Shown: positions 1-8,560 of the stretch, piece after piece | Numbering within the stretch: the first letter of the stretch is position 1 | How the letters are laid out: the number at the start of each line of letters is the position of its first letter | Source: Paenibacillus sp. JJ-223 | GTDB lineage: Bacteria; Bacillota; Bacilli; Paenibacillales; Paenibacillaceae | Assembly: GCF_927798175.1 (NCBI RefSeq) | Contig: NZ_CAKMMP010000014.1 | Coordinates: forward strand, 173,386-237,385 | Reading direction: 5' to 3' | DNA length: 64,000 nucleotides | The notes under the pieces: generated by a model | What the model was told of the DNA's origin: nothing | Database searches by the model: none | Seen by the model: only the letters and a program-made list of their open reading frames with translations | Made by a program: the position numbers and the translations under genes

Positions 1-14
1 CTATCCCGGCAATT

Positions 15-533
15 TCAGAAGATCAGAATTACGATTAACGCTCCTACAAGCATCCCGAGGTTACGGCTCATCCGTTCATACTTCATTTGATCGGCTTGTG
101 CACGGGACTCTTCGTGCATCAGTTGCTGAATGGCTAGCGAGATATGTTTGGTCTGATCCTGACGGTCGCTGGTGCCAAGACTATAACTCAATTGCAGCAT
201 GACTTCCCGCTCATCCTCTTTCATGGCCGACTTGGCCCAAGCCTGCTCGATGCCTGATTGCAGACTGTCACGCGCCGTTTGCCCGTGAGGTCCCTCCATT
301 CGGTTCCCCGCGTGCAGAAAAAGCGTGCGTACCGGCTCTTTGGTCTGAGCGGCCATTTTGTCCATTGCTTCCGGCAGGGGAGTCAAGCCGTAATTGATTT
401 CCGTCATCAACCGCTGCAAGGCAGCAATCAGTTCCCGGAGCTGTTTGGGTCTGAGCGCGTATTGCCGGGCGCGATAAAAACCGATCATCGTACTTGCCAG
501 AAGGATCAGCACCGCACCGAGCATGTTAAGCAT
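15..533 (-). CDS. spoIIIAB: Stage III sporulation protein AB
   Basis: Membrane-anchored component of the SpoIIIA-SpoIIQ channel apparatus that links mother cell and forespore during engulfment. The 172-residue product matches the usual length of about 171. It has a hydrophobic N-terminal segment (about residues 3-15), a long helical soluble middle and a hydrophobic C-terminal segment (GMLVGALIVILIF), the family's GspF-like layout. I chose ATG 533 because AGGAGGAG lies about 8 bases upstream; an upstream extension would run inside spoIIIAA. It overlaps the end of spoIIIAA by 8 bases, so the two are probably translationally coupled. The window edge cuts the operon; spoIIIAC-AH would lie to the left. 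Identity is from family recognition and gene order. Confidence 0.93.
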   Translation of the reverse strand: MLNMLGAVLILLASTMIGFYRARQYALRPKQLRELIAALQRLMTEINYGLTPLPEAMDKMAAQTKEPVRTLFLHAGNRMEGPHGQTARDSLQSGIEQAWAKSAMKEDEREVMLQLSYSLGTSDRQDQTKHISLAIQQLMHEESRAQADQMKYERMSRNLGMLVGALIVILIF

Positions 534-1536
534 AAGCTTCTCCTCCTGCTCCCGCCGGGGTAACCTGCAAACCACGCATCTTGCCGTCCGCGAGCCTGAA
601 GCTGGTGCCCCGGCTCGTCCGCCGCAGCTGCACGTAACGCTGGAACGTCTGCCCTTCAATCAGGGCGCGCAAGGCAGGTCTGGAAGCAAGCTCCATGAAG
701 TCGCGGCCGTGAGCGGTTGCGATGACGGATACTCCGGAATGCAGCGCCTCCATGACTGCTTCGGCATCTTCCGGACGACCGATCTCGTCCACAATCAACA
801 CGTCCGGTGACATGGAACGGAGCATCATCATCATGCCTTCGGCTTTCGGGCAACCATCCAGAACATCCGTCCGCGGACCGACATCGAAGCCGGGCACGCC
901 GCGGTGGCTGCCTGCAATTTCGGAGCGCTCGTCCACGATGCCGACCTTGAGGCGGGAAGATAATCCCTGGACGCGCTCACCTGCCCCCGGCAACCCGGTA
1001 CCGCTGCTGATCTGTCTCGCCAGATCCCGCAGCAGCGTCGTTTTCCCTTGCTGGGGAGGCGACAGAATCAATGTATGGAATACCTGTCCGCTCTTGGCAT
1101 CCCACAGATGAGGCAGGATGCGGTCAGCGATGCCGTGTATTTCGCGCGCGATTCTCATATTGAACCCCGTGATGTCCCGCAAGTATTCGACGCGTCCTCC
1201 GCTAACCACGGTCCGTCCAGCAAGTCCAATCCGGTGGCCCCCGGGAATCGTGATGAAACCTCTGCGGAGCTCCTCTTCCAATGTATACAGCGAATGGTTG
1301 CTAATCATGTCAAGCAGCTTGTGTGCGTCTTCTTTGGAAGGAACATAAGCATCGTCCGGCTTGTCCGTCAGACTGCCGTCCGGGCACAGAAAATGATAGC
1401 TGCCACCGGCATTGGCCTCAAGCGGCCTTCCCGTGCGTATGCGAACTTCTTCCACTTGTTCCGATACAGCGGGCGGCATTCTTCCCAGAATGGTTTGGAT
1501 CGGTTCCGGGAAGAGCTCCCTCCAGTTCACTTTCAT
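526..1536 (-). CDS. spoIIIAA: Stage III sporulation protein AA, secretion-type ATPase
   Basis: ATPase of the mother-cell-to-forespore channel, distantly related to type II/IV secretion ATPases. The 336-residue protein has a Walker A motif at about 159-166 (SPPQQGKT), where many homologues have GPPxxGKT, and a Walker B at about 245-252 (DVLIVDEI). It is somewhat longer than the B. subtilis protein (307). It is the first gene of the spoIIIA operon and runs into spoIIIAB with an 8-base overlap. A sigma-E-like promoter (1596-1624) lies about 60 bases upstream, consistent with mother-cell expression in this family. The altered first Walker A residue is worth noting, but the GKT core is intact. Confidence 0.95.
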   Translation of the reverse strand: MKVNWRELFPEPIQTILGRMPPAVSEQVEEVRIRTGRPLEANAGGSYHFLCPDGSLTDKPDDAYVPSKEDAHKLLDMISNHSLYTLEEELRRGFITIPGGHRIGLAGRTVVSGGRVEYLRDITGFNMRIAREIHGIADRILPHLWDAKSGQVFHTLILSPPQQGKTTLLRDLARQISSGTGLPGAGERVQGLSSRLKVGIVDERSEIAGSHRGVPGFDVGPRTDVLDGCPKAEGMMMMLRSMSPDVLIVDEIGRPEDAEAVMEALHSGVSVIATAHGRDFMELASRPALRALIEGQTFQRYVQLRRTSRGTSFRLADGKMRGLQVTPAGAGGEAYA

Positions 1537-1595
1537 GATCGGCCCTCCAACCCCACAATTGTGATGATCTCTTTTCTGATGCTGTTCCTATCTCA

Positions 1596-1624
1596 ATTCT
1601 ATGCCTGTACATTCGAATTATGAC
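1596..1624 (-). promoter_or_regulatory. Candidate sigma-E promoter of the spoIIIA operon
   Basis: On the minus strand, GTCATAAT (1617-1624) is followed after 13 bases by CATAGAAT (1596-1603). The second element matches the sigma-E -10 consensus CATACAAT at 7 of 8 positions and the first resembles the ATA-containing -35. It lies 60-90 bases upstream of spoIIIAA, a sigma-E gene in B. subtilis. Assignment is by motif and context only. Confidence 0.5.
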
Positions 1625-1842
1625 GACGAACTCTAGCAATTGTTCGAAAGGGAGAGAGTAGCGCAAGTGGAGAGACATAGAACTTCCAATTTTATTTATT
1701 TCTGAAAGGGTGGGGAGGCTGCAAACGATAGGCACCTGTCTATGGAAGGGTGCATATAGTGCACAAACAGATTCCGTTATCCCGATTCCGCTATGCGGAC
1801 GATGGAGACATTTCCCCCAAGAGAAGAAAGGAGTTGTGGGGT

Positions 1843-2592
1843 GTGCAAGTGGATGTGATAGGGAACGTGGACGAGGTTCGAAAAATGGACATCGCCGGGC
1901 GGAGTGTCGTGGTGATCGACGTGCTGCGAACGACGAGCACCATCGTGACCGCACTCGCCTTTAACGCTGCGGCAGTGGTTGCGGTAGAGACCGTTCCGAT
2001 GGCCAAACAACTGGACTTGAAGGATTGCATTCGCGGCGGTGAACGTTTCGGCAAAAAGCTCGCCGGATTCGAAACAGGCAATTCACCCTATGAATATATG
2101 ACAGAAGACATTGCGGGCAAAACGGTTGTACTCACAACGACGGATGGAACGCGGGCATTGATCAAAGCTGCCGGAGCCAAGCATGTCCTCGCAGGTGCAT
2201 TTTTGAATGTCAATGCCGTAGCATCGGCCCTGAGCAGGCTTCGAAGAGACGTTCTGCTTTTATGCGCAGGTCATCAGGGAGAATTCGCGCTGGAAGACGG
2301 CCTGTGCGCAGGCATGATCATCGGTGCCATGAAGGATCAAACGCCTTGCGAATTAAGGCTGAATGATTTGGGCATGGTCCTGTATCAAGCCTCGCTTCAA
2401 TGCGAAAGCAAGCTGTTCGAGCTCATAAGAGCTTCCGCCGGGGCCAAAAGTCTTGAACGGCAAGGGAGGCTGCCCGATATTTCCTATTGCGTGCAGACGA
2501 ACCTTCTGGACTGTGTACCCGAAATGGACGCCAGCCACCCGTTGCAGCTATTTCGCAAAATGGGGCGGGAACAGGCCTCTAATTTGTCGTAA
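1843..2592 (+). CDS. comB: 2-phosphosulfolactate phosphatase family protein
   Basis: Member of the ComB family. ComB hydrolyses (R)-2-phospho-3-sulfolactate to sulfolactate, a step of archaeal coenzyme M synthesis; in Bacillus a relative (YitC) is linked to the sulfolactate found in spores. The GTG start at 1843 has AAAGGAG 8 bases upstream and gives 249 residues, the normal length; a longer frame exists upstream but has no ribosome site. Family-typical stretches are VVIDVLRTTSTI near the N-terminus, TTTDGTRAL in the middle and CAGHQGEFALEDGLCAG after it. It is divergent from spoIIIAA and ends in a shared terminator with lysC. A spore sulfolactate role is inference from family and neighbours. 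Confidence 0.85.
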   Translation: MQVDVIGNVDEVRKMDIAGRSVVVIDVLRTTSTIVTALAFNAAAVVAVETVPMAKQLDLKDCIRGGERFGKKLAGFETGNSPYEYMTEDIAGKTVVLTTTDGTRALIKAAGAKHVLAGAFLNVNAVASALSRLRRDVLLLCAGHQGEFALEDGLCAGMIIGAMKDQTPCELRLNDLGMVLYQASLQCESKLFELIRASAGAKSLERQGRLPDISYCVQTNLLDCVPEMDASHPLQLFRKMGREQASNLS

Positions 2593-2598
2593 ACAAAA

Positions 2599-2645
2599 AG
2601 AGGCGTCCTGACCCTAAAGGGATGCAGAACGCCTCTTTATTTATT
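2599..2645. terminator. Bidirectional terminator between comB and lysC
   Basis: An 8-bp perfect stem AGAGGCGT/ACGCCTCT (2599-2606 with 2629-2636) is followed by TTTATTTATTTT on the plus strand and by a T-rich run on the minus strand. It serves the convergent ends of comB and lysC. Confidence 0.85.
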
Positions 2646-3899
2646 TTATCGACGGACTTCCGGGCCGCCAACAAAAGCTTGTTCTTCCGTATCCAGGTCG
2701 AATGCGGTATGCAGCGCTTTAATTACATCATGAAGTTTGTCTCCGTCAATGACGCAGGAAACCTTGATTTCGGACGTGCTGACCATTTTGATGCTGACGC
2801 CTTCGCCGGAAATCACTTTGAACATTTTGGCAGCTACACCAGGATGGCTGACCATGCCTGCTCCGACGATCGAAATTTTAACCAGCTTTTCTTCAGAGGT
2901 CACTTCGCGGTAAGGCAAACGGTTGCGGAGCCCTTCAATGACAGTCAGTGCTTTCTCGCGATCCGTCAAAGCCACCGAGAACGAGAAATCCGCTTTCCCG
3001 TCCATAACACCGCTCTGAACGATAATATCAACATCAATCTGTGCGGATGCGAGTTCGCCGAACACTTCGGCCAGTACTCCCGGAACATCCTGTACACCCA
3101 TGATGCTGATGCGCGCTACGTTTTTGTCATAGGCGATTCCACTAACCACTACCCCTTGTTCCATTGCTGCTTCCTCCTTCACAACCGTTCCTTCATTATG
3201 GTTAAAGCTGGATCTGACGATCAAAGGCACACCGGAATGCTTCGCGTACTCTACCGCACGCGGATGCAGCACAGCCGCTCCCAGATTCGCCAACTCCAGC
3301 ATTTCGTCGTACGAGATTTCCTTCAGTTTGCGGGCTACTTTCACGATTCGCGGATCGGTGGAGTAGATTCCGTCCACATCCGTGTAGATTTCGCAGGCGT
3401 CAGCCCGGATCGCCGCCGCAAGCGCTACCGCTGTTGTGTCTGATCCCCCGCGCCCGAGCGTGGTAATTTCCCCGTCTTCGGTCATGCCCTGGAACCCGGC
3501 CACGATAACGATGTTGCCTTCGTTCAGCGCAGCGGTTACCCGCTCCGGACGGATATCGTTAATGCGTGCCTTTCCATGAACAGGCTCTGTCACAAAACCA
3601 GCCTGCCAACCTGTAAAAGACACTGCCTTGCGTCCAAGTGCCTGGATCGCCATCGCTAGCAGCGATATGGAGATTTGCTCTCCTGTCGTGAGCAGCATAT
3701 CCATTTCCCTTGCAGGCAGATCGCTGTTCAGCAGTTTCGCTTGATCGATCAGGTCATCCGTCGTATCTCCCATGGCCGAAACCACGACGACACATTGATG
3801 CCCTTCATCTGCTTTTTCCACAACACGCCCGGCTACACGTTTCATGCGCTCCGTATCTCCGACCGAGCTGCCCCCAAACTTCATGACGTACAATGACAA
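2646..3899 (-). CDS. lysC: Aspartate kinase
   Basis: Catalyses ATP-dependent phosphorylation of L-aspartate, the first step toward lysine, diaminopimelate, threonine and methionine. The amino-acid kinase domain begins with KFGGSSVG at residues 6-13 and includes GRGGSDTTA; the C-terminal third contains two ACT regulatory domains. I prefer a TTG start at 3899 (MSLYVMKFGG, 417 residues) because GGGAGTGG lies just upstream; an in-frame ATG at 3926 would add nine unlikely residues. It is a monofunctional enzyme of the B. subtilis LysC/DapG/YclM class; which isozyme, and hence which feedback inhibitor, cannot be read from sequence alone. No lysine riboswitch was seen in the roughly 190-base leader. 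Confidence 0.93.
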   Translation of the reverse strand: MSLYVMKFGGSSVGDTERMKRVAGRVVEKADEGHQCVVVVSAMGDTTDDLIDQAKLLNSDLPAREMDMLLTTGEQISISLLAMAIQALGRKAVSFTGWQAGFVTEPVHGKARINDIRPERVTAALNEGNIVIVAGFQGMTEDGEITTLGRGGSDTTAVALAAAIRADACEIYTDVDGIYSTDPRIVKVARKLKEISYDEMLELANLGAAVLHPRAVEYAKHSGVPLIVRSSFNHNEGTVVKEEAAMEQGVVVSGIAYDKNVARISIMGVQDVPGVLAEVFGELASAQIDVDIIVQSGVMDGKADFSFSVALTDREKALTVIEGLRNRLPYREVTSEEKLVKISIVGAGMVSHPGVAAKMFKVISGEGVSIKMVSTSEIKVSCVIDGDKLHDVIKALHTAFDLDTEEQAFVGGPEVRR

Positions 3900-4091
3900 C
3901 GCAAATCCACTCCCTACCTTGTGCAATATGCATACTTGATGCCCATCGCCATTATTCTCTCTGGAACATGACTTTAACCCAGTATAATACGAAAGTGTCA
4001 GATCGGCTAATCTTTTTTAACAAAAATGCTTTTCCGGTATGACGGAAAGGTCCAACCTCGCCTCAAGCATAACGATTCTAAAATGTGAAAA

Positions 4092-4121
4092 AACCCTTTG
4101 TCATCGAAATGACAAAGGGTT
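4092..4121 (-). terminator. Terminator of the efp operon
   Basis: Perfect 13-bp stem AACCCTTTGTCAT/ATGACAAAGGGTT with loop CGAA. On the minus strand it is followed by a T-run (GGGTTTTTTTCAC), 36 bases after the efp stop codon. Confidence 0.92.
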
Positions 4122-4156
4122 GGTGTATACACGGGCATACGCTTGTTCCGGCACGA

Positions 4157-4714
4157 TTACGCGCGGGAAGAGTATTTGCCTTCGCGAGTGTCGATGATCA
4201 GCACGTCGCCTTCGTTAATGAACAAAGGAACTTGCACGTTCAAGCCGGTTTCCAGCTTCGCGTTTTTGGTTGCACCTTGGGCAGTGTTTCCTTTTACGCC
4301 CGGCTCGGTTTCAACGACCTTCAGCTCAACGCTTGTAGGCAGGTTGATCCCCAGAATTTCACCTTGATAGCTGACGATGTGCACGTTCATGTTTTCTTTC
4401 AGGAAGTTCAGTTCCCATTCCAGTTGATCGCTTGTCAGCGTGAACTGGTCGTATGTTTCGTTATCCATGAATGTGTGCTCGCTGCCGCTGGCATACAGGT
4501 AGGAAACGCCACGGTTTTCGATCATGGCACGGCCGATCGTTTCACCCGCACGGAACGTACGCTCAACCGTGTTGCCGTTGCGCAGGTTTTTCAGTTTGGA
4601 GCGCACGAATGCTGCACCTTTGCCCGGTTTAACGTGTTGGAAATCCAGCACGGTAAAGATATCTCCGTCTACCTCGACGGTCAAGCCTGTTTTGAAATCG
4701 TTAACTGAAATCAC
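4157..4714 (-). CDS. efp: Translation elongation factor P
   Basis: Binds stalled ribosomes between the P and E sites and promotes peptide bond formation at polyproline stretches. The length of 185 residues is standard. The three-domain EF-P layout is visible, and the modified-lysine loop reads KPGKGAAF with Lys32, the position carrying 5-aminopentanol in B. subtilis. The start has AGGAGGG about 10 bases upstream. It follows pepP (gap about 40 bases) on the same strand and is followed by a strong terminator, making it the last gene of the yqhR-aroQ-pepP-efp cluster. Confidence 0.97.
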   Translation of the reverse strand: MISVNDFKTGLTVEVDGDIFTVLDFQHVKPGKGAAFVRSKLKNLRNGNTVERTFRAGETIGRAMIENRGVSYLYASGSEHTFMDNETYDQFTLTSDQLEWELNFLKENMNVHIVSYQGEILGINLPTSVELKVVETEPGVKGNTAQGATKNAKLETGLNVQVPLFINEGDVLIIDTREGKYSSRA

Positions 4715-4753
4715 GAATAAATCCCTCCTGGTTGAGTTAAAAAATTACATGGT

Positions 4754-5827
4754 TTATCCGATTACGGTAAACTTCTTATCCGACTTCGTCAAAATACGAA
4801 TGCCTGTCTCCGTAATCACGACATCATCTTCGATACGTACGCCGCCCAGACCGTCGATGTAAATGCCCGGTTCCACCGTAACGACCATGCCCGGTTTCAG
4901 CACATCGTCACTAAGCTTGGACAGACGCGGAGCCTCGTGCACTTCCATGCCCAGACCATGACCTGTGCTATGCCCGAATTGTTCCCCGTAGCCATGCCCT
5001 GCAATGATATCGCGCGCAAGGGCGTCCGCTTCGCGTCCGGTCATGCCCGGCTTCAGGTTTTCCAGCGTATGTAACTGCGCCTCCAGCACGATGTCGTAGA
5101 TTTTTCGCAGCTCGGGCACCGGCGTTCCTGTTGCAATGGTACGTGTCAGATCGGAACAATATCCGTCCAGCAGTGCGCCGAAATCGAACGTGATCAGTTC
5201 ATTTTGCCCAATGGCCTTGCTGCTTGCTCGTCCATGAGGCAAGGCAGAACGCACGCCCGAAGCCACGATGGTATCAAACGAAGAGGATGTCGCCCCGTTT
5301 TTCCGCATGAAAAATTCCATTTCAAGATCGACTTCCGCTTCAGTCATGCCCGGTTTTGCAAACTGCAAAACATGGCTGAACGTTGCATCCGCCAGATCAG
5401 CCGCTCGCTGCATAACAGCGATTTCGTTCTCGTCCTTGAACATTCGCAAATGCTCCACGATACCCGATACGGCTTTTAATTCAATGGATTGAAGCGCCTC
5501 GGCATAAGCGCCATACGTTCCGTAAGAAACATGGTCCTGTTCAAAGCCGACTGCCGTGATGCCGCTTTGGGCCAGCAATTCGCGTACCGTTTCAATCGGT
5601 TTAGGACCATGCTCGACCACGTTGAAGCCTTCGGCTTGCTGCGACGCTTGCGCCATATAACGGAAGTCGGTCACCAAATAAGCTTCTTGCTCCGTAATGA
5701 GCACATAGCCGGATGAACCCGTAAAACCCGTCATATATTGACGGTTCACCGGACTTGCGATCAGCATCGCTGCCAATCCGCGCTCCTGCATCGCCTCGCG
5801 CAGCTTGTTCACTCTTTTGTTTTCCAT
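4754..5827 (-). CDS. pepP: Xaa-Pro peptidase (M24 family, YqhT/PapA type)
   Basis: Metallo-aminopeptidase/prolidase that cleaves the bond between an N-terminal residue and proline. The 357 residues comprise an N-terminal creatinase-like domain (1-130) and a pita-bread M24 domain. All five metal ligands are present: Asp215 (TFDFG), Asp226 (CSDLTRT), His290 (HSTGHGLG), Glu319 (VEPGIYI) and Glu333 (RIEDD). It lies between aroQ and efp as in B. subtilis (yqhS-yqhT-efp), linking proline peptide turnover with the polyproline factor by conserved neighbourhood. Whether it acts on dipeptides or longer peptides is not decidable here. Confidence 0.94.
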   Translation of the reverse strand: MENKRVNKLREAMQERGLAAMLIASPVNRQYMTGFTGSSGYVLITEQEAYLVTDFRYMAQASQQAEGFNVVEHGPKPIETVRELLAQSGITAVGFEQDHVSYGTYGAYAEALQSIELKAVSGIVEHLRMFKDENEIAVMQRAADLADATFSHVLQFAKPGMTEAEVDLEMEFFMRKNGATSSSFDTIVASGVRSALPHGRASSKAIGQNELITFDFGALLDGYCSDLTRTIATGTPVPELRKIYDIVLEAQLHTLENLKPGMTGREADALARDIIAGHGYGEQFGHSTGHGLGMEVHEAPRLSKLSDDVLKPGMVVTVEPGIYIDGLGGVRIEDDVVITETGIRILTKSDKKFTVIG

Positions 5828-5866
5828 CGGTAACCCTTCCTTCTCTCACATTCCCGGGTTCCCGGC

Positions 5867-6310
5867 TCAGGTTTGTTTGTCCAGATGACGCACGAGAGCC
5901 AGCAATCCCAGTTCATAGCTTACTTCGCCAAATCCGGCAATCTGCCCGATCGTCACTGCAGCAATGACTGATTGATGTCTGAAAGCTTCACGCGCATGAA
6001 TGTTAGATAAATGAACCTCCACGGTAGGAACCTTTACCGTACTGATGGCATCGCGCACGGCATAACTGTAATGGGTCAGCGCGCCGGCATTCAGAATGAT
6101 TCCGTCCGCCTCGCCCAAGGCCGCATGGATGCGATCAATAATGTCCCCCTCGTGGTTGGATTGGTAAAAAGCGATGGAGACACCCAGCTCCTCGGCTTGT
6201 CTGCGAATGTTGTCCTCAATCTCCTTCAGACTAAGCGTTCCGTAGATGCCCGGCTCGCGTACGCCAAGCATGTTCAGGTTCGGGCCATTGATCACGACGA
6301 TTCGTTTCAT
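5867..6310 (-). CDS. aroQ: Type II 3-dehydroquinate dehydratase
   Basis: Converts 3-dehydroquinate to 3-dehydroshikimate in the shikimate pathway. The 147-residue length is typical of the dodecameric type II enzyme. Motifs seen: INGPNLNMLG at the N-terminus, catalytic Tyr23 (GIYG), QSNHEG (50-55), ILNAGALTHYS (72-82), His100 (EVHLSN) and Arg111. I chose ATG 6310, which has AAAGGATGGAG upstream, over an in-frame start ten codons earlier. It is cotranscribed with pepP, 39 bases downstream. Confidence 0.96.
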   Translation of the reverse strand: MKRIVVINGPNLNMLGVREPGIYGTLSLKEIEDNIRRQAEELGVSIAFYQSNHEGDIIDRIHAALGEADGIILNAGALTHYSYAVRDAISTVKVPTVEVHLSNIHAREAFRHQSVIAAVTIGQIAGFGEVSYELGLLALVRHLDKQT

Positions 6311-6390
6311 AGCTGCTCCATCCTTTCTGCAAATAACCATCTGCTATTTTAACACAGCCATTGCCGGATTGAGAAGCTTTTTTGCGGCTG

Positions 6391-6957
6391 CTAGCCCGCT
6401 TCTTCGGGCTCGCGCTTCCGCTCGTCCGTATACTCCATCGCCACGGTGTAACCGATAAAGAGGCCCCACAGCAAAAAGAAGCACAATTCGGTGAAGATGG
6501 AGTCCCAGGTCAGGCGGTTTATAGGCTTCATCATCCCCAGCTTGGGACCGAGAATCACGAACAGGATGACCCACCATACGATGCCGTAAACCATGCCGGG
6601 AATCGGCCCTTTTTGTTTTCTCAGGCTAAACGTGTATATCACCGACACGAGGATGGAAAATGCGATAAAAAACAACCATCCCGTCAAATGGCCTGCTGCC
6701 GTATATATGAACCGGTGCTTGAAAAAGGGTTCCGCCAGAAAGCCTATAGGCACGACCGTAAAGTGAAGGAAATAAAAAAACCAATGTACCCCGCCCCAAA
6801 TAAAGCCGGCAAAAAAACCGAGCTCAATCGCAAAAGGCAGCGGCTTCGTATGGCCTTGTTGCTGGCTTTGCCTCGGCCTCGCCTTTCTCTTCGATTCTTT
6901 CGAGCCCGTCTTGGGATCTTCCGCATGTATTGTCCGTTCTTCCACATATTCTGCCAT
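6391..6957 (-). CDS. yqhR: YqhR family membrane protein
   Basis: Membrane protein of unknown function that accompanies aroQ and pepP in Bacillus-type genomes. The 188-residue product has a charged N-terminal segment of about 45 residues rich in Lys, Arg and Gln, then four hydrophobic segments. I chose ATG 6957 because GAGGAG then sits 7 bases upstream; ATG 6963 would leave almost no spacing. It is the first gene of the minus-strand cluster and is divergent from yqhQ. The assignment rests on position and overall topology; no catalytic motif is visible. Confidence 0.8.
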   Translation of the reverse strand: MAEYVEERTIHAEDPKTGSKESKRKARPRQSQQQGHTKPLPFAIELGFFAGFIWGGVHWFFYFLHFTVVPIGFLAEPFFKHRFIYTAAGHLTGWLFFIAFSILVSVIYTFSLRKQKGPIPGMVYGIVWWVILFVILGPKLGMMKPINRLTWDSIFTELCFFLLWGLFIGYTVAMEYTDERKREPEEAG

Positions 6958-7159
6958 TTGCATTCTCCTCAAGATTTAATCGTTCTCCTGCCTGCAGAAT
7001 CCTTGCAGCCTTGTTCTCCGTCCCAGGTAGTATGCTCCAGTTCAGGCGAATTTAACAACCAACACCGCGGATATCCCCTCAACTAGAAATTGCTTTCAAA
7101 ATTCGATACAATAAGGATATTAATCGACCTTCGAGCCTGAAGGGATATAAGAGAATAGG

Positions 7160-8164
7160 ATGGTGAATAATTTGCCTCAACAATCCAAACCTGTCAGCTA
7201 CGGGGGGCAAGCCGTCATCGAAGGCGTCATGTTCGGCGGCAAACACGTGAACGTTACCGCTGTGCGGAGAAAAGACGGCGAAATAACGTATCTGGAAGTT
7301 CCCAAGCAAGACAAGTCCTGGGTCATCAAACTGCGACGCATACCGCTTCTGCGCGGGATTGTCAGCATCATAGATTCCAGCGTCAAAGGCAGCAAACACC
7401 TTAATTACTCGGCCGACGCCTACGCGGACGATGAGCTGGAGCCGGAAGAACGCGAGAAGCAAAAGGACAAACAAGGCTCGGGCTGGAGCCTGAGCATGAT
7501 TATCGGCGTAACCGCTGTAGCCATCCTTTCTTTTCTTTTCGGCAAAATTGTTTTGACGCTGCTCCCGGTAGTCGTTGAGAATTTCCTCTTCAAGAACGCA
7601 TTTGACAACCAGTTCCTGCATAATTTACTGGAAGGCGTGATCAAGCTGATCCTGCTGCTCGCTTACTTGTGGCTGATCTCGCAAACGCCGATGATCAAAA
7701 GATTGTTCCAATATCACGGCGCGGAGCATAAAGTAATCAGTGCCTATGAAGCGGGCGAAGAGCTCACACCGAAAAACGTTCAAAAATACAGCCGTCTCCA
7801 TTATCGCTGCGGAAGCAGCTTTATCATGCTGACGGTGATCATCGGGGTATTCCTCTATTCGCTCTTCACATACGACAATCTGTGGGAACGCATGGGACAG
7901 CGCCTGCTCCTGCTGCCGGTCGTACTGGGCATTTCGTTTGAACTGTTGAAAATCACCAATGCGATGCGCGATATTCCTGTACTTCGCTATCTTGGGTACC
8001 CAGGACTGTGGCTGCAGCTGCTGACAACCAAGGAACCGACCGACGAGCAGGTCGAAGTATCCATCGCATCGTTTAACCGCATGCTTGAGCTTGATGCCAA
8101 GCTCGCCAATGCTTCCAGCACGTCGGAGGTTCCTCTTGCAACTCTTGATCCTGTGAAAGGGTGA
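7160..8164 (+). CDS. yqhQ: YqhQ, DUF1385 membrane protein
   Basis: Conserved Firmicute membrane protein often annotated as a putative metal-dependent enzyme; biochemical function unproven. The 334 residues start with the diagnostic YGGQAVIEGVMFGG segment, followed by hydrophobic segments and the conserved FQYHGAEHKVISAYE and HYRCGSSFIM stretches, whose His, Glu and Cys residues could bind metal. It is divergent from yqhR and its stop overlaps the leader of the next gene, so the two genes form an operon. Confidence 0.92.
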   Translation: MVNNLPQQSKPVSYGGQAVIEGVMFGGKHVNVTAVRRKDGEITYLEVPKQDKSWVIKLRRIPLLRGIVSIIDSSVKGSKHLNYSADAYADDELEPEEREKQKDKQGSGWSLSMIIGVTAVAILSFLFGKIVLTLLPVVVENFLFKNAFDNQFLHNLLEGVIKLILLLAYLWLISQTPMIKRLFQYHGAEHKVISAYEAGEELTPKNVQKYSRLHYRCGSSFIMLTVIIGVFLYSLFTYDNLWERMGQRLLLLPVVLGISFELLKITNAMRDIPVLRYLGYPGLWLQLLTTKEPTDEQVEVSIASFNRMLELDAKLANASSTSEVPLATLDPVKG

Positions 8165-8169
8165 TTGAT

Positions 8170-8496
8170 ATGAACAAGCAGGCGATCGTATTTTGGGCTT
8201 TTATCGTTCTCGCCGCTTTCGGAGTACTCAGCTGGTTGTCCAACGCTAGCATCGTCCAGATTTTGATTCCAGTGGTGGTCTTGGGAGGTGCATTCCTGCT
8301 CTACAAATTTCCGCCCCGCCGCTGGCAACGCAAACAGACGCCGAAGATCAAGCCTTCAGCGAAAACGATGGCCAAGGTCAATGCTCAGAACAGTGCCAGA
8401 AAGAGCCACTCCACGCGTAAACGCAAAGATTACCCGTTCCATGTCATTCAGGGACAAAAGGGAAAAAACGATGAGGATGTACCGAAATTCCATTAA
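8170..8496 (+). CDS. yqhP: YqhP/SA1362-family small membrane protein
   Basis: A 108-residue protein with two N-terminal membrane segments (about residues 5-22 and 28-45) and a strongly basic cytoplasmic tail rich in Lys and Arg. The family has no known function. The ATG at 8170 uses AAGGGTGATT as ribosome site, which overlaps the end of yqhQ; an in-frame GTG at 8161 is less likely. The same two-gene arrangement occurs in B. subtilis, though in opposite order. Confidence 0.75.
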   Translation: MNKQAIVFWAFIVLAAFGVLSWLSNASIVQILIPVVVLGGAFLLYKFPPRRWQRKQTPKIKPSAKTMAKVNAQNSARKSHSTRKRKDYPFHVIQGQKGKNDEDVPKFH

Positions 8497-8518
8497 CACA
8501 TTCGTTTGAAACATGAAA

Positions 8519-8560
8519 AAGCAATGCTTTTGCCCCATAGGCGAAGCATTGCTTTTTATT
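8519..8560. terminator. Bidirectional terminator of yqhP and the patatin gene
   Basis: 11-bp stem AAGCAATGCTT (8519-8529) with AAGCATTGCTT (8544-8554), T-run on the plus strand and A-run before it on the other. Its right arm overlaps the stop codon of the convergent patatin-like gene. Confidence 0.9.

Noticed and set aside
3900..4090. Lysine riboswitch upstream of lysC
   Set aside because: The leader is short and I could not find the conserved core or an expression platform before the gene.
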